A stretch of DNA of 64,000 bases from a virus, in IMG/VR virus record IMGVR_UViG_3300043409_001462, positions 1 to 64,000 of that record. One strand, 5' to 3'. The translations under genes and the position numbers were made by a program. The notes beneath the pieces are model-generated. The model had not been told where the DNA came from. It made no database searches and was given only the letters and a program-made list of their open reading frames with translations. Shown here in pieces: positions 6,100-13,982 of this stretch (positions are counted from its first letter, which is position 1; every line of letters starts with the position of its first letter).

Positions 6100-6636
6100 A
6101 TGAAGCGTACATTCACAACTCTTGCTATTCTTGCTGCTGCAGTAAGTTTTGCTGCTGCAGCGGATCTTCCTAGCAAGAAGATTCCAACTCCTCCAGCTCC
6201 ATTGTTCACCCAGCTTAATAACTACGCTGGTGTTAATATTGGTATGGATACCGCCGATCATACTGTATACTCAGGCGGTATTGCAGTTGGGACAAATGTC
6301 CTTCCATATCTTGCAGTAGAAGCTGCATATGATTTCGGATACCAGAAGGACAAGATTAATGGTAAGCGTGAAATGCAGAACGAACTATTCGTTAATGCAA
6401 TTCCACAGTACAAGATCCCAGGCATGGATGTAACTGCCTATGTTCTTGGTGGTGTTGGATACGAGTGGAGTTCTGTTAAGAAAAATCATGCTTTGTATAA
6501 CGTAGGTGGTGGTGTTAAGTACGACTTTGCTCGTAACTTTGATGTCGATGCTCGCTATCGTTATATCGATTCTCTTGACGAAAAGTTTAAGGTTGAAGAC
6601 AATCGCTTTACTCTTGGTGTGAACTACAAGTTCTAA
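6100..6636 (+). CDS. outer-membrane beta-barrel protein (Omp25/Omp31-like)
   Basis: A 178-residue secreted outer-membrane protein. Residues 1-21 form a signal peptide (MKRTFTTLAILAAAVSFAAA, cleavage near AAA-ADLP). The rest shows alternating beta-strand patterns (YAGVNIGMDTADH, YLAVEAAYDFGYQK, VTAYVLGGVGYEW, NFDVDARYRYIDS) and ends in RFTLGVNYKF, with the terminal Phe expected for BAM-inserted barrels. The N-terminus and layout resemble the small alphaproteobacterial Omp25/Omp31 porin-like family, here short enough for an 8-stranded barrel. ATG 6100 is preceded by AAAGGAAAA. It sits between tRNA-Arg and a terminator. Likely roles are envelope change or exclusion of other phages; both are inference. 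Confidence 0.8.
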   Translation: MKRTFTTLAILAAAVSFAAAADLPSKKIPTPPAPLFTQLNNYAGVNIGMDTADHTVYSGGIAVGTNVLPYLAVEAAYDFGYQKDKINGKREMQNELFVNAIPQYKIPGMDVTAYVLGGVGYEWSSVKKNHALYNVGGGVKYDFARNFDVDARYRYIDSLDEKFKVEDNRFTLGVNYKF

Positions 6637-6643
6637 TCCAAAT

Positions 6644-6673
6644 AGAATGGCTGGTGGTTTATCCAGCCATTCT
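6644..6673 (+). terminator. terminator-like hairpin after the outer-membrane gene
   Basis: AGAATGGCTGG (6644-6654) and CCAGCCATTCT (6663-6673) form a perfect 11-pair stem with an eight-base loop. The following TAATCTTTA is only moderately T-rich, so termination may be incomplete. Confidence 0.65.
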
Positions 6674-6691
6674 TAATCTTTAGAGGATATC

Positions 6692-6901
6692 ATGAAAGAA
6701 GTGAAAATTGTCAAAGACATTCCTGTTGGTGTTCTCTTAATAGTTTTATCTCAATTTGTTTTTTATGGAGTTATATACCTGACTAAATTTCCTAACTTTT
6801 GGGAATTAGCAGGTATAGTTTTTTGCACGTTAGTTTCTAGCGACATGATCCATTATGGGTTTAGGCTGATCAAAGGTTATGAACATGATACAAGTGAATA
6901 G
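6692..6901 (+). CDS. small membrane protein
   Basis: A 69-residue protein with two hydrophobic helices, about residues 10-30 (DIPVGVLLIVLSQFVFYGVI) and 36-53 (FWELAGIVFCTLVSSDMI). An AGAGGA site precedes the ATG. It overlaps the start of the gp33-like gene. Probably an inner-membrane protein; function unknown. Confidence 0.6.
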   Translation: MKEVKIVKDIPVGVLLIVLSQFVFYGVIYLTKFPNFWELAGIVFCTLVSSDMIHYGFRLIKGYEHDTSE

Positions 6902-7106
6902 CTCATTTATTGAAGACATAGAAAAAATTCACCGTACCAAGAATATGGATTACATCGACGCTGTAGTTATGTGGTGTGAAAAAAACAAATTAGAAGTTGA
7001 ATATGCTGCTTCCTTAATAAAGAAAGATCCAGCTATTAAAGGTAAGATCCAAGTCGAAGCTGAGAATTTAAATATTTTGAAACGTGGTGCGAGGTTACCG
7101 ATATGA
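6885..7106 (+). CDS. gp33: late-transcription coactivator, gp33-like
   Basis: A 73-residue protein with the pattern of the phage late-transcription coactivator family (PF16805; T4 gp33): FIEDIEKIHRTKNMDYIDAV, then VMWCEKNKLEVEYAASLI, and a C-terminus with LNILKRGARLPI. In T4, gp33 bridges RNA polymerase and the sliding clamp to activate late promoters. T4 gp33 is longer (112 residues), but short forms are usual in distant T4-like phages. ATG 6885 has AAAGG eight bases upstream; ATG 6879 is an alternative. Its presence fits the NATAAATA late motifs in this window. ATGA overlap with the next gene. Confidence 0.75.
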   Translation: MIQVNSSFIEDIEKIHRTKNMDYIDAVVMWCEKNKLEVEYAASLIKKDPAIKGKIQVEAENLNILKRGARLPI

Positions 7107-8332
7107 AAACATACATCCTTTATATTGATCAAGAAAAGTCTATCGAATATGCTAAAGACTGTAGAGAAACAGCTGTTTCTTTTGGTCTTAAAACATTTAT
7201 GCATGAAGGTCTTTTTGGTAAACAAAATAGAGAGCTTACTCGCAGGACAGGATTGAATATTCTTACAACCGAATATTCATCAGAGTATTGCGGAACTGTT
7301 GGTCATATTGAAATTTGGAAATCAATCGCACAGTCGGGTGAAATTGGTGTTGTGCTTGAACACGACTGCGTAGTTATGGGCGATTATAGCAAGCTTACTG
7401 TTGGAGATGGAGAAATTCTTTTCCTCGGTCCACGTATGTTCCATAGATCTCACTACGAGTTTCCTGTTGACGAAGAAGTTGATTATTACGATGTAAACCA
7501 TTATAATGGTGCTCATGCATATATGATCACTCCGAATACTGCTGCGATGCTTCTTGCAGAGCTTGATCGTATCAAGATGATCCTGATGCCTATCGATGGA
7601 TTGCTTGGTCTCAAGAACAAATTTAACATGAAGTTGAAGACGGTTGATCCTGCGTTTGTAATTTCTGAGATTGGTACTCATCGTAAGTCGTTCAATTTCG
7701 ATCAGCCTGACACAACCAATCGCAAATACTTCCCTAAATTTTTGAAGGGTGTACGAGATCGTGTTTCGTTGCCTCCAATCGCAGAATACAAGTTCACGAC
7801 TGATTGGTTTACCGAGCATATTCCACACTGGCTTGAAACTTTCAAGATAGCCAATCTTAATTTTGAAGATAAAATTGATGTTCTTGAAATTGGTACGTAT
7901 GAAGGTAGATCTACATGTTGGATTCTTGATAACATGTTGCTTAATATTGACAGTCGTATGGATGCAATCGACTCATTTTTGGAAGATACAAAGCTGTACG
8001 AAGCTTTTGTAAAGAATATTGCTATTGCTAAAAATCCAGAAAAGATGAAGATGTGGGCTGGTGATAGTCGAGTGTATCTTCCGATGCTTTTAAATATTGA
8101 GAAAAAATACGATTTCATATACATCGATGGATGTCACAAAACAGAAATTGTTATCATCGATGGATTGTGTGCATATCATCTTCTAAAGGATAATGGTGTA
8201 ATTATCTTCTCGAATTATGATTACGAAGAAGAAGGCCAGCTTACTGTTAAGCCAGCATTGGAAAAGCTAGAAAAAATGCTACCAATCAAATCAGTCTTGA
8301 CAGGTTTACAGTATTCGTATATGAAGAAATAA
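7103..8332 (+). CDS. GT25-type glycosyltransferase / SAM methyltransferase fusion
   Basis: A 409-residue two-domain enzyme. Residues about 1-200 resemble glycosyltransferase family 25 (LPS-type): GHIEIWKSI, VVLEHDCVV (a DXD-like nucleotide-sugar site) and NGAHAYMITPNTAAMLLAEL. Residues about 235-409 form a class I SAM-dependent methyltransferase of the Methyltransf_24 type: VLEIGTYEGRSTCWILDNM (SAM loop), MDAIDSF (acidic residue after strand 2), AGDSRVYLP and YDFIYIDGCHKTE. It probably builds and methylates a glycan, either host surface sugar or a virion decoration. Starts in an ATGA overlap with gp33; its TAA lies inside a late-promoter motif. Confidence 0.75.
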   Translation: MKTYILYIDQEKSIEYAKDCRETAVSFGLKTFMHEGLFGKQNRELTRRTGLNILTTEYSSEYCGTVGHIEIWKSIAQSGEIGVVLEHDCVVMGDYSKLTVGDGEILFLGPRMFHRSHYEFPVDEEVDYYDVNHYNGAHAYMITPNTAAMLLAELDRIKMILMPIDGLLGLKNKFNMKLKTVDPAFVISEIGTHRKSFNFDQPDTTNRKYFPKFLKGVRDRVSLPPIAEYKFTTDWFTEHIPHWLETFKIANLNFEDKIDVLEIGTYEGRSTCWILDNMLLNIDSRMDAIDSFLEDTKLYEAFVKNIAIAKNPEKMKMWAGDSRVYLPMLLNIEKKYDFIYIDGCHKTEIVIIDGLCAYHLLKDNGVIIFSNYDYEEEGQLTVKPALEKLEKMLPIKSVLTGLQYSYMKK

Positions 8333-8335
8333 ATA
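8328..8335 (+). promoter_or_regulatory. putative late promoter (AATAAATA)
   Basis: AATAAATA differs by one base from the T4 late consensus TATAAATA. It overlaps the TAA stop (8330-8332) of the upstream gene and lies 31 nt before the next ATG. Confidence 0.5.
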
Positions 8336-8366
8336 GAATGGGAACACCAATAATGAGGAGACTAAG

Positions 8367-8819
8367 ATGTACCTCAAGACAGTCGGTAAACCATCTAAGG
8401 TTGGTTTGAAGCTTTGTAAAGAAGCAATAAAATTTTATGGAAGACAACTCCTAGGTGAAATATTATATCACCGTGTAGACGTAACTCTCAACTTCGATAA
8501 ATCTTTATCAAAGAAAAACGAATATGCTTTCTGTGAATGGGAAGACCAAAGTCACAGAGGTAAAGAATTTACCATAACTGTAGATCCTGAATTAGGTAAA
8601 CGTAACATGCTTCTTGCACTAGCGCATGAAATGGTGCATGTTAAACAGTATGCCAAAGGTGAGTTGAAAGATTATGTTAAATCAAATAAAAGTAAATGGA
8701 AGACAGAGATAATTGATCCAGATAAAGTAGATTACTGGGATTTTCCATGGGAGATAGAAGCTCATGGGCGTGAAAAGGGATTGTATATCCGCTATCTAAG
8801 TTATGAAAGGAATAAGTGA
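8367..8819 (+). CDS. SprT-like zinc metallopeptidase-like protein
   Basis: A 150-residue protein with LALAHEMVHVKQYAKGEL near residues 82-99, which contains an HExxH zinc-metallopeptidase motif (HEMVH). A downstream acidic site, PWEIEAHGRE (about 129-138), could supply the third zinc ligand. This arrangement is seen in SprT-like phage proteins. Substrate and role are unknown. It starts behind a NATAAATA late motif, which suggests use late in infection. AGGAGA precedes the ATG. Confidence 0.65.
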   Translation: MYLKTVGKPSKVGLKLCKEAIKFYGRQLLGEILYHRVDVTLNFDKSLSKKNEYAFCEWEDQSHRGKEFTITVDPELGKRNMLLALAHEMVHVKQYAKGELKDYVKSNKSKWKTEIIDPDKVDYWDFPWEIEAHGREKGLYIRYLSYERNK

Positions 8820-9097
8820 TGGGATACCGTAGTCCAACAAGAACAGCATGTGTAGAGGTTGATGTTGATGTTAACCTCGATGACTTTGATGAATCAGACC
8901 TGATTGATTATATCGAAGAAAAAGGTTACACTGTTTTAGAAGGTAAGGTGAGTACCAAGTACGAAACCTTTGATCAGCTTGATAAACAAATCTGGCAGCT
9001 GTATCTAACATATATCTCATGCAAAGGCGCTGGACATTTGATGGATAAAGAGCTTGGTAATTTCTTTGCTGAATACTACAACAAAGTAAGTGTATGA
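8819..9097 (+). CDS. small hypothetical protein, acidic
   Basis: A 92-residue protein (MGYRSPTRTACVEVDVDVNL...) with an acidic beta-alpha segment (DDFDESDLIDYIEEKGY). Its ATG overlaps the TGA of the metallopeptidase gene, and its stop overlaps the ATGATG of the gp59 gene. Function unknown. Confidence 0.6.
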   Translation: MGYRSPTRTACVEVDVDVNLDDFDESDLIDYIEEKGYTVLEGKVSTKYETFDQLDKQIWQLYLTYISCKGAGHLMDKELGNFFAEYYNKVSV

Positions 9098-9675
9098 TGT
9101 CAGCTTTTGAGTGCTATAAAGAGTATGTGGCTCTCAAGAACCACTTCACTAAACCATCATACAATTACCACAAATACAACGGTAAGAGCAAGCTATCTTT
9201 CGATTCTTTCGATGTTAGAAAAGATAAGCTATACTTTATGAAGGTCGCTAAACACCCTGATCCAAGAAACTATATCTTATCTAATTTGGTCGAAAACCCG
9301 AAATTATGGATAAAAGAAATTGCATTTTCTTCTAGCTCTGAGGAAGTGTATAAAGGTTGGGCAAAGCGTCAGCAGTCGCTTATGTACATCTTTAAAGAAG
9401 AATTGTCTAAGCTAAATGGAGATTTTGATTCAAACTTCAAAGCTGAAGACCGAACCCATCCCTACATTTTGAAGCTGTATATTCGTAAAGAGATCAGCCT
9501 CGAAACGTTAGTGATACTCGTTGACTTAGTAAGATGTGCATCCTACTGGTCGAAGAGATTTGAATATGACCCTACGATCCAAGACGTCTTGAACAAGATT
9601 ATGAAGTATCGACCGTTTCTAACTTACGATCGAGAAAAAGTAAAAAATATTGTACTTGACAAATTCGGCTCGTAG
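9094..9675 (+). CDS. gp59: DNA helicase loader, gp59-like
   Basis: A 193-residue protein matching T4 gp59, which loads the gp41 helicase on forked DNA coated with gp32. Shared features are ECYKEYVALKNHFTKPSYNY then HKYN near the N-terminus, RKDKLYFMKVAKH, NYILSNLVENPKLWIKEI, and the helical C-terminal half with LYIRKEISLETLVILVDLV. T4 gp59 is 217 residues. It lies immediately upstream of gp32, its known partner, as in T4. Tandem ATGs at 9094 and 9097 leave the exact start open. The gp32 promoter is inside its 3' end. Confidence 0.8.
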   Translation: MMSAFECYKEYVALKNHFTKPSYNYHKYNGKSKLSFDSFDVRKDKLYFMKVAKHPDPRNYILSNLVENPKLWIKEIAFSSSSEEVYKGWAKRQQSLMYIFKEELSKLNGDFDSNFKAEDRTHPYILKLYIRKEISLETLVILVDLVRCASYWSKRFEYDPTIQDVLNKIMKYRPFLTYDREKVKNIVLDKFGS

Positions 9676-9684
9676 TAGTATACT
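9656..9684 (+). promoter_or_regulatory. early sigma70-like promoter P5 for gp32
   Basis: TTGACA at 9656-9661, 17 nt, TATACT at 9679-9684, overlapping the end of gp59. It is the closest to consensus of the five early promoters and fits high demand for gp32. Confidence 0.85.
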
Positions 9685-9690
9685 AAATAA

Positions 9691-9734
9691 TGTTGGGCGC
9701 TGAAACAGTCCAACACGACAATATTATCAATATT
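9691..9734 (+). promoter_or_regulatory. structured gp32 leader, possible translational operator
   Basis: TGTTGGGC (9691-9698) pairs with GTCCAACA (9708-9715), and AATATT (9720-9725) pairs with AATATT (9729-9734). The second hairpin is about 20 nt before the gp32 start. T4 gp32 represses its own translation through a structured leader; a similar role here is inference. Confidence 0.45.
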
Positions 9735-9753
9735 AACAATACGGAGAATACAA

Positions 9754-10656
9754 ATGGTAGATTTTGCAAAGCTTAAGGCTAACTCAGGTAAGAAGTCACT
9801 CGAAGCTCTTACCGCTGAACTCACTAAGATTTCAGGTGGTCAATTCGATAACTCCAAAGATGACAGACTGTGGTATCCAAACGTCGATAAGGCGGGTAAT
9901 GGTTATGCAGTCATTCGTTTTCTTCCTGCTCCTGGTGAGGAAGATATGCCTTTCGTGCGTACATTCTCGCATGGGTTCAAGGGTCCGACTGGTTCTTGGT
10001 TGATTGAGAACTGCTCGACAACCATTGGTCATAAGTGCCCTGTTTGTGAAGCTAATTCAGAGCTCTGGAATAGTGGTATCGAAGCAGACAAGAAGATTGC
10101 ACGTGAACGTAAGCGTAAGCTAACTTTTATCTCTAATGTTCTTGTGATCACTGATCAGCAGAATCCTGAGAACGAAGGTAAGGTATTCTTGTTTAAGTAC
10201 GGCAAGAAGATCTTTGATAAGCTTAATGAGACTATGAATCCTCAGTTTGCTGACGAAGACGCTATGAACCCATTCGATCTTTGGTCTGGCGCTAACTTCA
10301 AGCTCAAGATTCGTAACGTTGATAACTATCGTAACTACGATAAGTCAGAGTTTGCTAATGCTGGTCCTTTGTCTAATGATGATTCAGAGATGGAAACAAC
10401 CTGGAAGAAGGCATATTCGCTTCAGGAATTCCTTGCTCCTACTAACTTCAAGTCATACGATGAACTGAAGGGTAAGTTGGTTAAGGTTCTTGCTTCTGGC
10501 TCTGCAGCAGCAGCTCGTGCTTCTGCTGTTACTGAGGAAGATGATGCTCCTTGGAATGAAGCTCCTGCACCAAAGTTGAAGGCAGCTGCACCTCCTAAGT
10601 TTGATGAAGATGAAGATGATGAGTCTTTGGAATTTTTCAAGAAGCTGGCAGGTTAA
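9754..10656 (+). CDS. gp32: single-stranded DNA-binding protein, gp32-like
   Basis: A 300-residue homologue of T4 gp32, the ssDNA-binding protein of replication, repair and recombination. The N-terminus (MVDFAKLKANSGKKSLEALT) is the basic cooperativity domain. The core has YAVIRFLPAPG and a zinc site, His73 with Cys87, Cys95 and Cys98 (GHKCPVC), spaced like the H-C-C-C site of T4. The tail from about residue 255 is Ala/Pro-rich then strongly acidic (KFDEDEDDESLEFFKKLAG), the protein-interaction tail. Length is as in T4 (301). Own promoter, structured leader and GGAG start site; strong terminator after it. Confidence 0.92.
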   Translation: MVDFAKLKANSGKKSLEALTAELTKISGGQFDNSKDDRLWYPNVDKAGNGYAVIRFLPAPGEEDMPFVRTFSHGFKGPTGSWLIENCSTTIGHKCPVCEANSELWNSGIEADKKIARERKRKLTFISNVLVITDQQNPENEGKVFLFKYGKKIFDKLNETMNPQFADEDAMNPFDLWSGANFKLKIRNVDNYRNYDKSEFANAGPLSNDDSEMETTWKKAYSLQEFLAPTNFKSYDELKGKLVKVLASGSAAAARASAVTEEDDAPWNEAPAPKLKAAAPPKFDEDEDDESLEFFKKLAG

Positions 10657-10660
10657 GATT

Positions 10661-10685
10661 AAGGGAGCTTCGGCTCCCTTTTTTT
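10661..10685 (+). terminator. Rho-independent terminator after gp32
   Basis: AAGGGAGC, TTCG loop and GCTCCCTT form an eight-pair UUCG hairpin (10661-10680) followed by a T run to 10685. It ends the plus-strand early block. The minus-strand unit stops at 10684, so it may also act as a barrier for convergent transcription. Confidence 0.9.
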
Positions 10686-13497
10686 ATCCGAAAGAAGTCA
10701 TACCAAACAATTCTTTTAATCTTAATCTAGCGTCAACTGGTTCTACAATACCAACATCACCAGAGCTATATTTACCTTTGGTGCTATCTGATGTTGGTGT
10801 ACTCATAGTATTTTGATTTACAGTAATTCCTTGTTTAGCGGATCTTTGATCAGCCATATCTTTAGTTGAAGCTTGGCCAAGTTCAGCACCTTTTGAAGAA
10901 CCAGCTGGTTGTAATGCAGCTGTTTGAAGAGTTTGTGATTCTTTTGGAGACAATTGAGCGGATGTTGACCCAGTAGATGGTGTAAGAGCGCCAGGAGTGC
11001 CACCAACAGTTGAATCTGTTTTATTTTTATCTCCACCTGCTAATTGAGTACCACCGCCTCTTCTTACCATCAGCTGTGAATTTACAGGAACCATATATTT
11101 TCTTACAGCGCCGCTACTATTACCAGCAATCATTTCAACTTGACCGTTTCTATAAACACCAGTTGCTATACCAACGTGACCACCAGTTTGACCTGGTCCT
11201 TTACCTCTTGTTTGAAGAACAACATCACCTGGTTGTATTTGAGAAGGATCTACTCCAGAACCAAAATTTTGAAAACTATTAGCAACAGCAGAACCAGAAC
11301 CACTAGCTCCTGATTGTTTTAAAGAAGAATTGACGAATTGAGCACACCATGCTTCGCCTTGGTTGTTATATCCACCAGCTCTCAAGAAATCTAATGATTG
11401 ATTTCTATTTTTACCAACCATAGTTTCGGCTAATTGTACAGCAGTAGCATTTGGTGGTCCACCAGCACTAGGACCATTATTACCAAGTGCAGCAACTTGT
11501 TGATTTGGTTGTACTCTTGCAGGAGCAGATTGTCCTGGAGTAACTCCGAAAGATTGTGAACCAGAAGCAGAAGCTTGTTGTCTTGCAGCTTCTATAGTAT
11601 TTGTACCACCACCTGGTTGACGTTCAGCAGCTGGAACCTGAGAATTATTAGATCCAGTACCTTGTTTTAATGTTTCAACCTTACCTTCTTTAAATCCTTC
11701 AACTTTATGCATAGCAGCAAGTAATGCTTTACGTTGTTCAGCATTAAGTGAACCCATTTGAGTGTTTGGTGACACACCAGCTGCAGCTGCCACTGTATTA
11801 ATATAATTACCAGTGTTATTTTCATTTGGTGGGGCGTATTTCGAAATAGCCTGAGATACTGATAAATTTTTATATGAACTACTTTCAAATAAAAGTTTTT
11901 CTTGAGCTTTGTTACCTGAATCTAATGTTGGGAATATAGCAAAACGACCATCAGTTCCAATTGCACCATTTGATTTAGAAAATGCACCGTATTCTAAATT
12001 ACCAGGATTATTATTACGCCAGTTTCTAGCTCCTGTTCTTTTTTCAACTGAGCCATCCGCTAGTTCTACAGTATTAGATCCAGCTTTTGTTTCTAATATT
12101 TTTGCGATACCAGGACCACCAGAGCCACCTGGAGATGGTAATGATGATGCTGCAGCAGAAGGTTTAGCATCTCCAGCTGGTGTGGTACTAGTATTAGTGT
12201 TTGTTGCACCTTGATTTGGTTGTACGCCCTGTTGATTTTTAGAATTGAATACTAAATTTTCAGCATTGAATGTTAATGTTTTAACATTTACGATAGAATC
12301 AGTTGGATTTTTTATATCTTTGTTTTCTAGTTTTGTAGCTTGAGCTTCTTTGATATCAGCACTGGCTCCTGGACCTGGAGCAAGCATATCATATGCACCT
12401 TTACCAGCTTTACTACCAAGCCAAGATCCACCAAGACCACCACCAACAGCGCCAAGCAACCCACCGATTGCCATACCTACAGGACCACCGAATGCTCCTA
12501 ATGCTGCGCCAGCAGTTGCTCCTCCCCATGCACCAAGACCACCACCAGCTGCAGCGCCAGCGCCAGTAGATACTGCTCTACCTGCATTACCTGACTCTTG
12601 GTATTCATCATATCCAGACAAACCACCACCAAGTAATGCACCGATAACAGGTGCTCTTCTTAATACGCTACCAGCTGCACCAAGCATTCCACTTTTTGGA
12701 GCTACTTTACTCGAAGCTTTTCCTTTACCTCCACCAAGACCACTGAGTGCATCAGCTGCAGCATCTATTAAACTTGGTTTCTTTATTTGTTGAACTTCTT
12801 TTAGAATAGAACCAAGAAGCTGATTAGTCATTTCCTGACGTGCAATAGAAGTTTGCATCATCATATTTGTAGTGTTTACTTCGTCTGCAACTCTATTAAC
12901 AGCCTGTCTTACGCTGCCATCAGTTGCGTCAGAGGCACCACCACCTCCACCACCAGCTGCTGCATTTCCTTGAGGTTTTATTGCAAATGAAGGGAAAGCT
13001 GCATTAAAAGCAGTTGCGCCAGCGTTCATAGCTGCTTCTTTAAACGCTCCTTTAACTTTATCGCCCGTTGATTGAGGTGCATCAGCTGCAGGAGCTTGTT
13101 GTGTTTGTTTAGGAGGAGCTGATTGTTTTACGTTAGATGTTCTTTGACGATTAGTTTCTGCTTGTTGTCGTCTTGCATCAGATGCAGACTGCGCTTCTTG
13201 TTTTCTAGCTTCAATTTGCTCTTGTCTTTGACGTTGAGCAGCTTCTCTTTCCGCAGCCTTACGAGCTATCTCAGCTGACTTTGCAGCAGCTGCCTGACGT
13301 TTAGATTCTTCAGCTGCAGCTTTGGCTGCTTCTTGCGCTTTAGCTTTCTCTTGTTGTTTAGATTCATATTCATCGGCGAGCATCTTGGCCATTGGTCCCT
13401 TAAGGACATTACCTGAATCGTCAATTATTTGGCCATCGGGAGTTCTGTAATAAACAGAATCTCCCATAGCACCAACACGTTCGCCTTTTTTAGCCAT
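10684..13497 (-). CDS. large hub/tape-measure-like protein with peptidoglycan hydrolase domains
   Basis: A 937-residue virion protein. Residues about 40-120 are a Lys/Ala/Glu/Gln-rich helix (coiled coil). Residues about 270-375 are Gly/Ala-rich and hydrophobic, as in many tail tape-measure proteins. Residues about 490-600 carry the RNWRNNNPGNLEYG domain found in phage structural muramidase-like proteins. Residues about 685-815 form a CHAP/NlpC-type cysteine peptidase (EAWCAQFVN with Cys718; GGHVGIATGV with His774). Glycine, Ser/Thr and Gln-rich linkers join them. It ends FGMTSFG, a motif shared with gp54, gp48 and gp5 here. It follows the gp26/gp51 chaperone-type genes, so a tape-measure or hub lysin role is plausible. 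TAATG overlap with the holin-like gene. Confidence 0.7.
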   Translation of the reverse strand: MAKKGERVGAMGDSVYYRTPDGQIIDDSGNVLKGPMAKMLADEYESKQQEKAKAQEAAKAAAEESKRQAAAAKSAEIARKAAEREAAQRQRQEQIEARKQEAQSASDARRQQAETNRQRTSNVKQSAPPKQTQQAPAADAPQSTGDKVKGAFKEAAMNAGATAFNAAFPSFAIKPQGNAAAGGGGGGASDATDGSVRQAVNRVADEVNTTNMMMQTSIARQEMTNQLLGSILKEVQQIKKPSLIDAAADALSGLGGGKGKASSKVAPKSGMLGAAGSVLRRAPVIGALLGGGLSGYDEYQESGNAGRAVSTGAGAAAGGGLGAWGGATAGAALGAFGGPVGMAIGGLLGAVGGGLGGSWLGSKAGKGAYDMLAPGPGASADIKEAQATKLENKDIKNPTDSIVNVKTLTFNAENLVFNSKNQQGVQPNQGATNTNTSTTPAGDAKPSAAASSLPSPGGSGGPGIAKILETKAGSNTVELADGSVEKRTGARNWRNNNPGNLEYGAFSKSNGAIGTDGRFAIFPTLDSGNKAQEKLLFESSSYKNLSVSQAISKYAPPNENNTGNYINTVAAAAGVSPNTQMGSLNAEQRKALLAAMHKVEGFKEGKVETLKQGTGSNNSQVPAAERQPGGGTNTIEAARQQASASGSQSFGVTPGQSAPARVQPNQQVAALGNNGPSAGGPPNATAVQLAETMVGKNRNQSLDFLRAGGYNNQGEAWCAQFVNSSLKQSGASGSGSAVANSFQNFGSGVDPSQIQPGDVVLQTRGKGPGQTGGHVGIATGVYRNGQVEMIAGNSSGAVRKYMVPVNSQLMVRRGGGTQLAGGDKNKTDSTVGGTPGALTPSTGSTSAQLSPKESQTLQTAALQPAGSSKGAELGQASTKDMADQRSAKQGITVNQNTMSTPTSDSTKGKYSSGDVGIVEPVDARLRLKELFGMTSFG

Positions 13498-13982
13498 TAT
13501 TGCTTACTCGCAACTTTCTCTTGAGTTCTGCCATAAGCAGCAACACCAAGGATGGCACCGAATGCCATGTGAATTAAACCACCATTTGATAGTGTCAGTG
13601 ACTGCCAAGCTGCATACTGCATCGTAATACCAATACCTTTAAGCATTACTGGTAGGAACATTGCGATAGCTGGGAATACAACGAAGTCCATTAAACAGAT
13701 AAGCATGTAAAGCCAACCCATTGCTGGTCTCCACATTGACTTAACCCAACCTTCCTCTTTCTTTGGTTCAGTAGAAGGTTCAGCAACCGTGAAATTAAAT
13801 TCAGGCGGTGGAGGAGAAGGTGGAACTGCAGCTGCAGCTACTGGTGCAGGAGTTACTGGTGGAGGAGGTGGAACAATAGCTTCTACAACAGGAGCTGCAG
13901 CTGGAGGTGGTACATACTGTGGAGATACTTTAACCTCCACAGCGATATCGTCGCCTATGATTGATTTTCCAAATTTAGCCAT
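13497..13982 (-). CDS. holin-like membrane protein (3TM type)
   Basis: A 161-residue protein. Residues about 20-65 are a Pro/Ala-rich segment (VPPPAAAP, PPPPPVTP). From about 80 on there are three hydrophobic stretches (MGWLYMLICLMDFVVFPAIA; FLPVMLKGIGITMQYAA; GGLIHMAFGAILGVAAYG) ending in YGRTQEKVAS, which recalls the 'holin of 3TMs' family of gene transfer agents. It overlaps by one base the gene for the peptidoglycan hydrolase and by eight the gp51-like frame. It could be a true holin or a tail-associated membrane protein; position favours co-production with the hydrolase. Confidence 0.6.
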   Translation of the reverse strand: MAKFGKSIIGDDIAVEVKVSPQYVPPPAAAPVVEAIVPPPPPVTPAPVAAAAVPPSPPPPEFNFTVAEPSTEPKKEEGWVKSMWRPAMGWLYMLICLMDFVVFPAIAMFLPVMLKGIGITMQYAAWQSLTLSNGGLIHMAFGAILGVAAYGRTQEKVASKQ

